From Lolium rigidum (Eukaryota; Streptophyta; Magnoliopsida; Poales; Poaceae): DNA of 64,000 bases. Made by a program: the position numbers and the translations under genes. Below, in pieces: positions 1 through 10,222 of the stretch (its first letter is position 1; every line of letters starts with the position of its first letter). Where the stretch lies: contig NC_061510.1 of the NCBI RefSeq assembly GCF_022539505.1, positions 98,472,292 to 98,536,291 of the forward strand, in the 5' to 3' direction. The notes under the pieces were generated by a model, which saw nothing but the letters and a program-made list of their open reading frames with translations, made no database searches and was not told where the DNA came from.

Positions 1-1676
1 CTGTCGGCAGATGAGCTTCGGGACCAGGTTCGCTGCTTGACGTGCCTTAGTATGAAGGATAACATCATCTTGACATCGGCTCGTCCTCCTTATGATTTTC
101 ATCATCTCCCGACCGAGGTAATCTCTGCCACTCTTTGCTTGCTGTTGTTACTCCTTTTTCCGTTGTGTCTCACAAATTTCCTTTCTTCGACGAGCCCCCG
201 CCGTTGCTCAATGCTATCCTCCTACACCCGAAAGCGGCGTGGTGCTAGAGGATGACGATGATGATTCCGAGGGGACCGAGGACGCTCGGCATGCCCTCGA
301 GGACAGCGATGTCCAAGAGGAAGAAGCCGTCGAGGATGATGCCTTCGTCGAGAGCAAGCGTCGTAGCGGATACACGACGATTTCATTACAACGGCTGAAT
401 CAAGTCCCAGCGGAGGAGATAATGATGCCGATGAAACTGCTTCGCCTCCTCCTGCTAAGAAGAGTTCGACAAGTTTCTTCGTAGGCGAAGAGATCTGGAC
501 CTGTGAGCATCTATACTCTTTTCCTGATTTATTTCCTATCATTTTGTATGCTAACCGTGCACCGCACTTAAGTAGCTCTGATGATGATGATGAAGTTCCT
601 CTCGCGAAGAGGGCCAAGTTAGCCTCTGAGAGAGCGGCATCGGCTAAGGAATCGAATCCCTCTCCCGCCAAGTCGACGCCTCCTGCCAGGACGACCGTGG
701 AGAAGATTCCAGTGTCGAAGGTCATTCCTCCCGGCGATGCTCCCACTTCATCGGCTTCTCGTGATCACGTAAGCATTTATTTTGCCTTGTGTTGCTGAAT
801 TTTCCTTCTGTCGACTGAATTTCCCTGATTTTCCTTGCGGCGGCCGATTGATGCTACGATCGATGCTCGTGGTAGATTTCGCCGAACGGTTTACCCGACC
901 GGAGGCTGAAAACGCCCGACTTCGGAAGATCGTCAAATCTTCGGCTGATCGAGTGGCTGGAGGCTAACAGGCTTGCCACTGATGCCAAGAAGGAAAACGC
1001 CTTGCTGAAAGGGGAGCTGACGAAGCTGAAGCAGCAGATGAAGGATGAGCAGGACGCCGGGCGTGCGGCAACGGTTGCAGTCGATAAAAAGGAAGGCGTC
1101 CTTCGCGAATCCATCAAGGATTTATTAGGTAAAATCCATGGTACACCGTTTCTTTCTTGGTGTTTCTTCATTGATTATTGATCTGTCTTTCTTTCAGAGG
1201 CCGCCGACATAACTGTCACTCGACGTCATCAGCTTCGGGAGGACTCCACAGCCGATGCCTTGTCGCTTGCCGCTGAGTCTAATGTCCAAGTGCTTGGACT
1301 TGTGCAGAAGACCAAAGGAGCGTTGTCGAGGCTATACTCGATGATCTTCCCGAAGATAAAGCAGGACAAGACTCTCGACGAGATGGCGGATGCTTTCCTT
1401 GTTGATCCTTCCGAGCCTGTGGAGGTATTGAAACGCCGTAACCGCTTAGTTGGGGCGGTTCTTACTTTCCAGTTGCTCATGGGCCATGGGATGGGGTCAG
1501 AATTGGAGAAGTTATCTAAGGCATTGCCTGTCGATGATGACAACCATTTAGTCGACCTTGAGCCTTTCAAAAGATCGGCAATAACTTGTGCCAATCAACT
1601 TCTGAAGCTGGTAGATGAAGCACAAGCCAAGCCTATTCCTGAATCTGCCCCTGGTTCATCATCGGCGAACCCTTGA
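1..1676 (+). CDS. Antisense additional gene of Tat1, copy A (spliced, 5' end outside window)
   Basis: Runs opposite to gag-pol of the host element. Coding segments can be joined through GT-AG introns: roughly 222-500, 571-768, 874-1128 and 1198-1676, with introns starting GTGAGC, GTAAGC and GTAAAA and the last ending CTTTCAG. The product has an acidic low-complexity stretch (runs of D/E), a Ser/Pro-rich stretch, a coiled-coil-like segment (ENALLKGELTKLKQQMK) and a C-terminal helical region ending at TGA 1674-1676. There is one apparent frameshift near 360-370. The arrangement fits the antisense extra gene of Tat elements (the putative gypsy-type transposon domain family). Its function is unknown. 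It was probably never a virion protein, because the strand is opposite to the genomic RNA. Confidence 0.6.
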
Positions 1677-1790
1677 ACTGTTGTTTGACTTGTTGTAAAT
1701 AAGATCAACCGTAACTTGACATAGTCCAGTTTTAGTTCGGCTCTGTTGCCAATTCGAACATCCTTTTGAATGTATTATATATGCCAAGCG

Positions 1791-1803
1791 CTCCCGATGG
1801 GAG
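1791..1803. repeat. 13-bp perfect inverted repeat CTCCCGATGGGAG, copy 1
   Basis: CTCCC and GGGAG flank a GAT spacer. The copy lies just downstream of antisense gene copy A and is preceded by GCCAAGCG. Two more copies occur at 2980-2992 and 3037-3049. Confidence 0.8.
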
Positions 1804-1818
1804 TTTTTATGTTAATGC

Positions 1819-2636
1819 TTGTCTGAACTAGGGACTGTGATGCAGATTCCTTCATCTTCTTCCCGTGCCGAGCTTTTTCCGAATCCTTCGAGTAATGATG
1901 AATCAGGCCTTGTTCGCCGCTTACGTGACCAAGTGTCTTGTCTAAATAAAGACATCACTTCTCTTCGCACGATGGCAGCCTTGGTGAAGAAAAAGGTAGA
2001 GATAGCGACTGCTATCGAACAGTACACTCTCGATGGTCTTCATGTTGCTACCGAAAGTTTGGGCTGTAAGTATTAGCCCATCTTCTGATTTCTGAAATAG
2101 CTTGAATGTTCTTCTAATTGAAATTCGTTCCTTTTCCAGTCGTAGCTTCAGATACAACTGAGGAGAACAAGAAGATCCATGAAGAGGTCGAGGCGATGAC
2201 TGACGTTGCGCACCCGAAGCACGATTTATGGCTGCATCGTCCGAAGGCTGTTGTCATGGCGAAGTTTAAGTACCGGGTGGGGAAGGCGCATCATTACTTT
2301 GATAAGTTTCACGCTCATCTCACGATGGTTTGGAACACCTTGTTCCCTCTGGACCAAGCACCCAAAACCTTATCTGCCATGTTCACCCGATTCAAGTCTC
2401 CCGAAAGGATTCGACAGTTGGTGCGGAAAGAGCTTCTGGCTGGTGCTGAGCTTGCCTTTGCTTCGGTATTGACGTGCCATCCGTCTTTAGACTTGGGAGC
2501 CGTAGCAAACACTGAGAGGAGTTTAGGCCAATATTATGATGTTGCTAGAGGTCCTGCTTACACCATTGTTTCTCGGATGGAGTCATGCCTTGAGAAGGAT
2601 CTAAAGGCCCACTGGGACCAGGGAGCCCGATCATGA
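1819..2636 (+). CDS. Antisense additional gene of Tat1, copy B (spliced)
   Basis: Starts near 1819 and reads to a splice donor (GTAAGT) at about 2046. It resumes after TTTTCCAG at 2140/2141 and ends at TGA 2634-2636. It resembles copy A in two places: LRDQV-x-CL at its start matches LRDQVRCL at the very beginning of the window, and the C-terminal part repeats a pattern of FP, KTL, an acidic or aromatic stretch, then GA-x-L-x-F also seen in copy A (about 1350-1470). This suggests a tandem duplication of the antisense gene. The exact start codon is uncertain because upstream exons may exist. Function is unknown. Confidence 0.55.
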
Positions 2637-2979
2637 ATGTAATAACCTTATACCTGCATAAGATTGTTTTGCGTAATTTTACTGCGTACGTTGCACGCTA
2701 TGTTAGTTTGATTGATATTTTATTATCGAGGACGGATGAGTGATCAGTTCAATCTGCTCTCTCGACGACTTTGTTGAATTGTGCAATGTTATTGCGAATC
2801 CTATATGTAAGTTTTGCAAGAGTGAGACACATCGACTTAGTTGAGGGAATTAGACGCTTGGCTTCGTCACGTGGTGCACCGGTTTGAGCCTTATTTTGTG
2901 ATAATGTAATCATCGACTGCAGCACTCGTGTATTTTTTCGAGGCTTGGATTGGTTGTTTTTGTGCATCATTAATCTTAG

Positions 2980-2992
2980 CTCCCGATGGGAG
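2980..2992. repeat. 13-bp perfect inverted repeat CTCCCGATGGGAG, copy 2
   Basis: Identical to copies 1 and 3. It lies in the AT-rich spacer between the end of antisense gene B and the end of pol, where the two convergent transcription units meet. Confidence 0.8.
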
Positions 2993-3036
2993 TATTTAAT
3001 TAATGACACCGTGTAAGCGTATTTTTTAGGCCAGCG

Positions 3037-3049
3037 CTCCCGATGGGAG
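3037..3049. repeat. 13-bp perfect inverted repeat CTCCCGATGGGAG, copy 3
   Basis: Same 13-mer, here preceded by GCCAGCG as copy 1 is preceded by GCCAAGCG. Copies 1 and 3 therefore share a longer unit. Confidence 0.8.
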
Positions 3050-3194
3050 TAAGAGCCAATGGTAGGGCCCCATACGGTATGTTCGGATGATAAGGCCTGG
3101 AGCAAGGAAAAAAGGTAGAAAACCTGATTAGAACTTTTATTCATAATGCAGAAGCAACCTTAAGGGCTGTCGAGTAATTAAAAACAATCGTATC

Positions 3195-4241
3195 CTATGT
3201 ATAGAACCGTCGCAGATGTGCGATGTTCCATGGATTCTCAACGTCTTTTCCTGAAGCTGGGTTTTTGAGCCGATAGGCTCCTCCTGGTATCACTTCCGTG
3301 ACGATGTATGGTCCTTCCCATGGGGATTCAAGTTTCAAGGGTCTCTCTTGCTTCAGCCGAAGTACCATATCCCCGACATTAAATCTTAGACTGCGTATTC
3401 GTCGGCTGTGATAATTTCTCAACGCATGCTGGTATACCGTCGTTCTTGCCAAGGCAATGTCTCGTGCTTCGTCGAGGAGGTCCACAGCATCCTGTAGCGC
3501 GATATTGGAAGAGGATTCCGTGTATACTGTCACTCGAGGTGCTTCGAACTGAACGTCGGCTAGCAGGACAGCCTCGGCTCCGTGCACCAAGAAGAACGGG
3601 GTGTACTGAGTCGACCTGTTAGGTGTAGTACGCAAACTCCAGAGTACGGACGGTAACTCTTCGACCCAGGCTCCAGCTGCACCTGTAAGGCGTTTCTTGA
3701 GGCCATCCCCTATGAGACCGTTGATCCTTTCCACCTGGCCATTGGTCTGTGGATGGGCCACTGATGCAAACTTTAGTTTGATTCCTCCGTCGTCGCAAAA
3801 TTTCCGAAACTCTTTGAAATCAAAGTTGGTTCCGTTGTCTGTGACGATACTGTGAGGCATACCAAATCGACAGGTTATTCCTCTGAAGAATTGAACTGCT
3901 GTTTTAGCTTTTTGATTTCATACAGGTACTGCCTCGATCCACTTGGTGAACTTGTCGACTGCGACCAGTAAGTACGTGTGTCCTCCAGGTGACGACCTCG
4001 GCAATGGTCCAACTTGGTCGAGTCCCCATTGAGCAAAGGGCCACGCCAGCGGTATCGTCATCAAATCTGTCGCAGGGGCGTGCGGTTTTGGTGAAAACCG
4101 TTGGCAGGGGTCGCACTTCATGACCAGGTCTCGAGCATCCGATGCCAATGTTGGCCAGTAAAATCCCGCCCTGAAGGCCTTCGCCACGAGGTCCCTGCTT
4201 CCTACGTGATGTCCGCAGGTTCCTTCATGTATCTCGCGCAA
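3195..4241 (-). pseudogene. Integrase of Tat1
   Basis: The N-terminal zinc-binding part is at 4241-4100, with the H-H-C-C pattern ending CDPCQRF. It is followed by the DDE core: the segment with GLDQVGPL and VAVDKFTKWIEA, then IVTDNGTNF and HPQTNGQVERING, which hold the second Asp and the Glu. The C-terminal part has a Gly-Asp-x-Val-Leu strand and an EGPY motif typical of Gypsy integrases, and ends at a stop near 3195. One in-frame TGA at about 3921 interrupts the domain between the first and second catalytic Asp. The flanking frame is continuous, so this is a point nonsense change rather than a frameshift. The role would be insertion of the cDNA copy into chromosomes. Confidence 0.85.
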
Positions 4242-6348
4242 CAGTGCTCTTCCGTCGTCAATGGCGATACATCTTTGGAAAATACCAGAAATGTTGTGTT
4301 TGTAAAGTTCGCCGTTTACGATGGTGAAGGCTTTCGATCATCTGATGATTCGTCTTGCTTCAACTGGATCTTCTGGTAACTCCTGCTTCGTTAGATACGC
4401 TAAAAACGGCTTGGTCCATAGTGGCTCGAGGAGGAGGACTTGTTCGGCAGGAGGGGTTGGAGATTCTTCGGCGGCTTGCCGCGAGCTTGCCTCTAATTCA
4501 TCAGCCGACGGTTTTGGAGGTGCCGACGCCTTCTCTTTTATCGATCGCTGAGCGATCACTTCGTAAAACACTCCGTCCGGAATAGGAGAGCACATGGACC
4601 CGATGTTTGCCAGAGTGTCGGCTTCCTCGTTGTCGGCTCTCTGCCGATATGTTTGAGCTCACTCCTTCGAATTTAGCTTCCATATTTTGATACAGCTGCC
4701 GATAGGCGATCATGTTGTCGCTGACCGCATCGCACAGGTTCATCGACTGCTGCACCACCAAGTTCGAGTCTCCGTAGATTTCTAGACGAGTTGCCCCGCA
4801 TGCCTTTGCCATCTTCATTCCGTGCAGCAGCGCTTCGTATTCTGCTTCGTTGTTCGTCGGCAGAGAGAAGTTCATACGTAATATATACTTCATCTTATCT
4901 CCCTGCGGTGATATCAACACCACTCCTGCTCCTGCACCTGTACTCCGTTTCGACCCGTCGAAGTACATTACCCATGACCCCGACATGTCGGGTGCTGCTG
5001 GCGTCTGTGACTGGATCCAATCTGCCACGAAATCTGGGAGGATTTGGGATTTTATGGCTATTCGATTGACGTAAGTTATGTCGTGTGGTGCTATCTCGAT
5101 AGCCCATTGGGACACTCGACCTGTGGCCTCCGGATTAGTCATTATGCTTTTCAGTGGCGCTTCGCTTACGACGATAATTGAGTGCTCTGTGAAGTAGTGC
5201 CGTAACTTGCGGGCTGACCTCCATACTGCGTATGCTAGCTTCTGATGATGGGGGTACCTCTGTCTCGCGGGTGTGAGCACTTCACTGAGATTGTAAACGG
5301 GCCTCTGTACGCCATGAACTCTCCCAGCTTCTTCTCGTTCGACGACCAAGACGCTGCTAAAGACTTGGGCTGTTGCAGCTATATACATGAGCAGCGTTTC
5401 CTTCTCGCGGGGGGTTACGAGGACTGGAGATGTCGACAAGATTTTCTTTAGATTGTCAAAGGATTCCTGCGCCTCCTTTGTCCACTCGAACTTTTCTGAT
5501 TTTTTCATCAAATTGTAGAAGGGCAAAGCTTTTTCTCCTAGCTTGGCGATGAACCTGCTGAGCGCTGCTAATCGTCCTGCCAATTGCTGCACTTGGTGCA
5601 GATTCTTCGGCGGCTCCATATCGAGAATGGCTTTGATCTTCAAAGGGTTGGCTTCAATCCCTCTGGCTGAGATGAAGTACCCGAGTACTTGCCCCCTGGC
5701 ACTCCAAAGAAACATTTTTTGGGATTCAACTTGATTTTATACTTGTCTAAGTTGTCGAAGGTTTCCCGCAAATCATCGACGAGGGTGGAAGCATGCTTCG
5801 TCTTCACCACAAATCGTCAATGTAGACTTCGATGTTCCTCCCGATCTGCTCTCCAAGGCAGGCCTGCATGCAATGTTGATAAGTTGCTCCTGCGTTTTTC
5901 AACCCGAAGGTCATGACGTTGTAACAGAAAACGCCGTGTGGGGTGATGAACGCGGTTAGCTCCTGGTCTTCTTTCTTCAGCTTGATCTGATTGTATCCGG
6001 AGTACGCATCAAGGAAGGAGAGGCGATCACATCCGGCTATGGAGTCGACTATCTGATCAATACGAGGCAGCGGGAAGTGGTCCTTTGGACAGTGTTTGTT
6101 GAGGCTGGTGTAATCGATACACATACGCAGAGCGGTGGTGTCCTTTTTAGGCACCATGACAGGGTTGGCCACCCACTCAGATTCCTTGAGCTCTCGGATG
6201 AATCCTGCTTTACGAAGTCGATTGACTTCCTCGCCAATTGCTCTCCTCTTAGGTTCGGAAAATCGGCGCATTGATCGTCGCTGCTCGGTTTGGTCGTCGG
6301 GTCAACATTAAGGGCGTGCTCAGCGAGTTCCCTAGGGATACCTGGCAT
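4242..6348 (-). pseudogene. Reverse transcriptase and RNase H of Tat1
   Basis: The RT fingers/palm run from about 6271 to 5804 with PVMVPKKDT, RMCIDYTSLN, LDAYSGYNQI and the catalytic IEVYIDDL. The thumb and connection follow from 5715. RNase H lies at about 5000-4560, with YFDGSK, a NNEAEYEALL segment and IYGDSNLV. The reading frame shifts at about 6250, 5810, 5700 (loss of one G in a G run) and 4670. It also has a TGA at about 4335, in a position where an Arg codon is expected. The order RT, RNase H, integrase is the Ty3/Gypsy order. As read, no full polyprotein can be made. Confidence 0.85.
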
Positions 6349-6411
6349 GTCGGATGGTTCCCATGCAAATATCTCCCAGCGCTCACGGAGGAACTCGATG
6401 AGCGCGCCTTC

Positions 6412-6942
6412 CTATGCGACCGTAAGGTCAGCCGACGTATTGACCGTTTTCTTCGGGTCAGTGGGATGCACATGCAGCTTGTTGGCTTCCTTTGTAGCAT
6501 CGAATTCATCGGATCTTACGTTTCGATTGTCGGCTGGTGGTTGCGTATGATCTGTGGCAGCGTCGATTGCATTGAGTTCTTCCTTGGCACCGAACTTTGA
6601 GGCGATCTTCTGGAACTCCCTATCGCAGGTGTCTGATCGAGCAAAGCTCCCATGAACGGTTATTGGGGTCCCGTTGTTGCCTGGCATTTTCAGTTTCAGG
6701 TACGCATAATGAGGTACGGCCATGAATTTGGCAAATGCGGGCCTGCCAAGGATGGCGTGATATTGAGACTCCCAGTCGACTACTTCGAACTCGATCTTCT
6801 CCTTCCTGAAGTTGTTAGGCGTACCAAAGACTACATCCAATGATGTTTTACCAAGAGAATAAGCGGGTCGAGTCGGTATGATGCCATGGAACCCTGTGTC
6901 AGACTCTCTTAGCATGTCGACTGTTAAACCCATTGCTCTCAT
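6412..6942 (-). pseudogene. Aspartic protease C-terminal region and linker of Tat1
   Basis: The active-site loop is read just upstream in the neighbouring frame (VFMDGGSGLNL, about 6975-7005). This frame continues with the typical retropepsin tail, including YHAILGRPAFAKFMAV at about 6720-6770. A low-complexity linker to reverse transcriptase follows and ends at a stop near 6412. A small insertion around 6955 separates active site and tail into different frames. The DGGS active site in place of D-S/T-G-A is usual for this Tat subgroup. Confidence 0.7.
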
Positions 6943-7963
6943 TGTGTTGGCGAATAGTAGCTAGGTTCAAGCCACTTCCTCCATCCATGAATACTTTGCT
7001 CATGTTGTACCCTCCAATCTGCGCCTCAAGGACAAGGGTTGCATGACCTGGTCTAGGGACGGCTTTCGGGTGGTCTGTCCTGTCGAAGGAGATGCTTTGC
7101 TCCGACCAGTCGATGAATTCGGGTGTATCGACCATAGCCACTTCTGCATACTTCACTTCTCGCGAGAATTTCTTGATTTCCCTCTTTGAAAAGCTGGTTT
7201 TATGGATCATGTTGACATGTCTGCGTGGCTCTGGGAATGCTTCGACTGGTACATACTCGTCTCTTTCCATTGGTTCGTACGGCTCTGGTACATACGGTTC
7301 TGGTGGATGGCCGTAAGATCTTGCCCTCTTCTCCATCATGTGAACTCTTGATATGGCTTCGGCTCTAAGATCATCGCAGAACTGTCGAATCTCCAGGAAG
7401 TGTCGGCAGTTCCTTAGTAGGTGACTAGATTTCTCTCGACCATCCTTCGGATCAATGTAGGAGTGGAGGTAACACGGTGCCTCGAGTTGCTCCGTAGCCG
7501 AAAGGTACGGAGAACGGGTGCGGCCCCTGATTGATGACGTGTCGTGGCATCCTTGTTCGAACTGGCGAAGGTTAGCTGCTGTTCTCCCTTCCTCCTCGCG
7601 GTGCGAGCCCTTTCGTTTTTTCCTCTGTCCTGCCATGACGTCGAAACTTCCTCGGTTGCTCTCTTGTATGCTCCTAGGTGGAACTTTTAGGGCTGCTGTT
7701 GGAGGAACGTCTTCCGAAGCTGCGGCCTTTGGGTCGGATGCGCCGTCCCTAGGGAGGCGAAGAAAACCTCCAGAGTCGATGATGAAGTGGACACCACCGA
7801 AAGTAGCATCCATGTCGCGAGATGATCTCGCAGGGATCGGGTGAAGCGTTCCGCGGCGCGGTACGAACTCGAAGGACCCACAACGGATCGAATCTCTTGG
7901 TTCTGCTGGTGTTGGTGATTCGAGTAAGAACGCCGCGGACGTGAGTGGTACTGCCGATGACAT
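6943..7963 (-). pseudogene. Gag-like N-terminal region of Tat1, central Gag domain not seen
   Basis: Reads from the first Met after the primer site (about 7963) through a Pro/Ser/Arg-rich segment. It then passes a charged stretch (GQRKKRKGSHREEE) and a Cys-His segment of the type seen between Gag and protease (CYLHS to NCRHF, about 7460-7390), and finishes with the protease active-site loop near 6990. I do not find the hydrophobic central Retrotrans_gag domain that is obvious in the second Tat element of this window. Either this copy has an internal deletion near 7640, or the domain is too diverged to see. Confidence 0.5.
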
Positions 7964-7980
7964 GCCTCGTGCCGACAGGG

Positions 7981-7998
7981 TTCCCACAGACGGCGCCA
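7981..7998 (-). other. Primer-binding site of Tat1
   Basis: On the minus strand it reads TGGCGCCGTCTGTGGGAA, two bases after the LTR end. TGGCGCC followed by a tRNA-complementary tail is the usual plant Gypsy primer site. Confidence 0.7.
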
Positions 7999-8000
7999 AT

Positions 8001-8543
8001 TGTCGAGGGTGCTCCTTGGCAATGCCCTCCGATTGGGGCTTAGGGTTGATGGAATCCTGCAAGCTGACACGAGACATCGGTTCACAGACAAGCGGGGAGA
8101 GCGATTTACCTGTGTTCGGGGCCTTCGATGAGGTAAAACTCTTACGTCCTGCCTGTCTGTTCTTGATTATGATGATAATGGGTTACAATGGGGTGCCGAA
8201 TAGTTCAGCTGAGATCTCGTCGAGATGGCTAAGCGCTAAGGTGACCTAGCTTCAAGCTTTTGTTGGCTAAGATCGTTAAGATTGATTGTGTCCCTCGACA
8301 GCCCCTCTCCTAGCCTTTATATAGGAGGCCAGGTCTCAAGTGGTCTGATCGAGTACGACTAGGTTTACAGTAGATCTATCTCTAGACTTTCCTTGTTCGG
8401 CTCCTTCCGCGTCTTGTACTTCAAGGAATCTTCCGTTGCACCGCCCTAGTGGCCCATCTTGCCGTCGAGTACCTTCATGGGCCTCCAACTAGGAAATACA
8501 GGATAGGGCAACATTGGTTACCCGAAGGGTAATGCCCACGTCA
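8001..8543 (-). repeat. 5' LTR of Tat1
   Basis: On the minus strand it begins TGACGTGGGCATTACCC (8543) and ends CCCTCGACA (8001), giving the TG...CA termini. A TATA box (TATATAAAGG on the minus strand, plus positions 8314-8325) lies inside and would drive the element's transcript. The outer border is fixed by the point where the Harbinger transposase reading frame is interrupted. The other LTR is outside the window, so lengths cannot be cross-checked. Confidence 0.65.
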
Positions 8544-8591
8544 CCTGGGCATTCCAAAAAATGCATGCCATATCCAAGTCTCATGATCGGC
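8544..8591 (-). pseudogene. Harbinger transposase fragment 3 (between Tat1 and Athila insertions)
   Basis: Forty-eight bases that encode HETWIWHAFFGMPR in the same frame as fragment 2. The WIWHAFFGMP motif lies just before the second catalytic Asp of PIF transposases. The same stretch in the second Harbinger element of this window reads WIWHSFFGM. The fragment is bounded by the Athila duplication TCGGC at 8587-8591 and the presumed Tat1 duplication at 8544-8548. Confidence 0.8.
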
Positions 8592-10108
8592 TGATACGTC
8601 CAATTTGCATCACTATTTTATATCATAATTTGCTGTTATTCATTGATATATTTCATATTGGGACAAAATACTTATGTTATTTCATCTATTTTGCATGTTT
8701 CATGATTATTTGGAGATCGAGCACCGGAGCCAGGATTCTGCTGGAAAAAGCACCGTCAGGATGCGATATTTCGGAAGATCAACTGTGGAAGGGAGTTTTA
8801 CCAAAAATCCTATTTTTCCGGATGACGGAGGAAGCCGGAGGGGGAGCCAGCTGGACCCAGGGGTGGGCCCACACCATAGGGTGGCGCGGCCCATGGCCCG
8901 GCCGCGCCACCATGTGGTGTGGAGCCCCTCGGCCTCTTTCGCCTCCTTTTCTTCGCGAAACCCTTCGTCCCGAAGACCTAAGCCACGAGAGGAATCCTCA
9001 CGAAGGGTTACAGCCCGCCTCGCGGGGCGGAGAACACCGAGAGAGAAAAGAGCTCTCCGGCGGGCAGGAATCCGCCGGGGAAATTCCCTCCCGGAGGGGG
9101 AAATCGACGCCATCGTCACCGCCATCGAGCTGGACATCATCTCCATCACCATCATCATCATCTCCACCATCATCACCGCCATCTCCACCGCTGGACATCG
9201 TCACCGCTGTAGCAATTTGGGTTTGATCTTGATTGTTTGATAGGGGAAACTCTCCCGATACTCGATTTCTACTTGTTGTTTATGCTATTGAGTGAAACCA
9301 TTGAACCAAGGTCTATGTTCAGATTGTTATTCATCATCATATCACCTCTGATCATGTTCCATATGATGTCTCGTGAGTAGTTCGTTTAGTTCTTGAGGAC
9401 ATGGGTGAAGTCTAATTGTTAGTAGTGAACTATGGTTGAGTAATATTCAATGTTATGATATTTAAGTTGTGGTGTTACTCTTCTAGTGGTGTCGTGTGAA
9501 CGTCGACTACACGACACTTCACCATTTATGGGCCTAGGGGAATGCATCTTGTACTCGTTTGCCAATTGCGGGGTTGCCGGAGTGACGTAAACCTAAACCC
9601 CCGTTGGTATATCGATGCGAGGAGGGATCGCAGGATCTCGCAGTTTAAGGCTGTGGTTAGATTTATCTTAATTACTTTCTTGTAGTTGCGGATGCTTGCA
9701 AGGGGTATAATCACAAGTATGTATTAGTCCTAGGAAGGGGGTACATTAGCATAGGTTCACCCACACAACACTTATCAAAACAATGAAGATTAATCAGTCG
9801 TATGTAGCGAAAGCACTAGACTAAAATCTCGTGTGTCCTCGAGAACGTTTGGTCATTATAAGTAAACAAACCGGCTTGTCCTTTGTGCTAAAAAGGATTG
9901 GGCCACTCGCTGCAATTATTTCTCTCGCATTTTGCTTACTCGTACTTTATTCATCTGTTACATCAAAACCCCCTGAATACTTGTCTGTGAGCATTTACAG
10001 TGAATTCTTCATCGAAACTGTTTGTCAACACCTTCTGCTCCTCGTTGGGATCGACATTCTTACTTATCGAAGATACTACGATACACCCCCTATACTTGTG
10101 GGTCATCA
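8592..10108 (+). repeat. 5' LTR of the Athila element
   Basis: Begins TGATACGTCCAATTTG and ends TTGTGGGTCATCA, 1517 bp. It is nearly identical to 17568-19080. A CAT/CAC-rich microsatellite-like stretch lies at 9133-9190. Confidence 0.92.
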
Positions 10109-10119
10109 AGACTATTTTC

Positions 10120-10137
10120 TGGCGCCGTTGCCGGGGA
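10120..10137 (+). other. Primer-binding site of the Athila element
   Basis: TGGCGCCGTTGCCGGGGA, 11 bases after the LTR end. It is complementary to the 3' end of plant tRNA-Asp as I recall it. The same 18-mer occurs in the non-autonomous element (33023-33040). Confidence 0.85.
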
Positions 10138-10222
10138 GTGAAGCGCTATTGGTAAGCGGAATTGGTAAGGAAACCTTTACTGTTTGTGCTGATTTTATTT
10201 CTGCTTGCTGCTATAAGTCATC

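Larger units (their letters stand above)
1..8543 (-). mobile_element. Tat-lineage Ty3/Gypsy LTR retrotransposon, partial (element Tat1)
   Basis: Read on the minus strand, the order is 5' LTR (8001-8543), primer-binding site, gag remnant, protease, reverse transcriptase, RNase H and integrase down to 3195. Two plus-strand (antisense) genes then fill 1-2636. Antisense genes between pol and the 3' LTR are a known hallmark of grass Tat elements (Retand, Grande, RIRE2-like), so the lineage call is fairly firm. The 3' LTR is outside the window. The right end abuts a Harbinger transposase codon series that resumes at 8544, and CCTGG (8544-8548) is the likely target duplication, which cannot be checked without the other end. 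Pol carries several frameshifts and some CGA-to-TGA-type stops, so this copy looks non-autonomous. Confidence 0.85.

Noticed and set aside
8292..8300. CCCTCGACA as the end of a 300-bp LTR starting at 8001
   Set aside because: It is an inverted match to TGTCGAGGG, but the TATA box at 8314-8325 must be inside the LTR, and the transposase frame resumes only at 8544.
8561..9240. Long plus and minus frames inside the Athila LTR, including a His/Ser-rich one, and their copies at 17650-18213
   Set aside because: They lie fully in LTR sequence, differ between the two LTRs by shifts, and the His run comes from a CAT/CAC-rich simple repeat.
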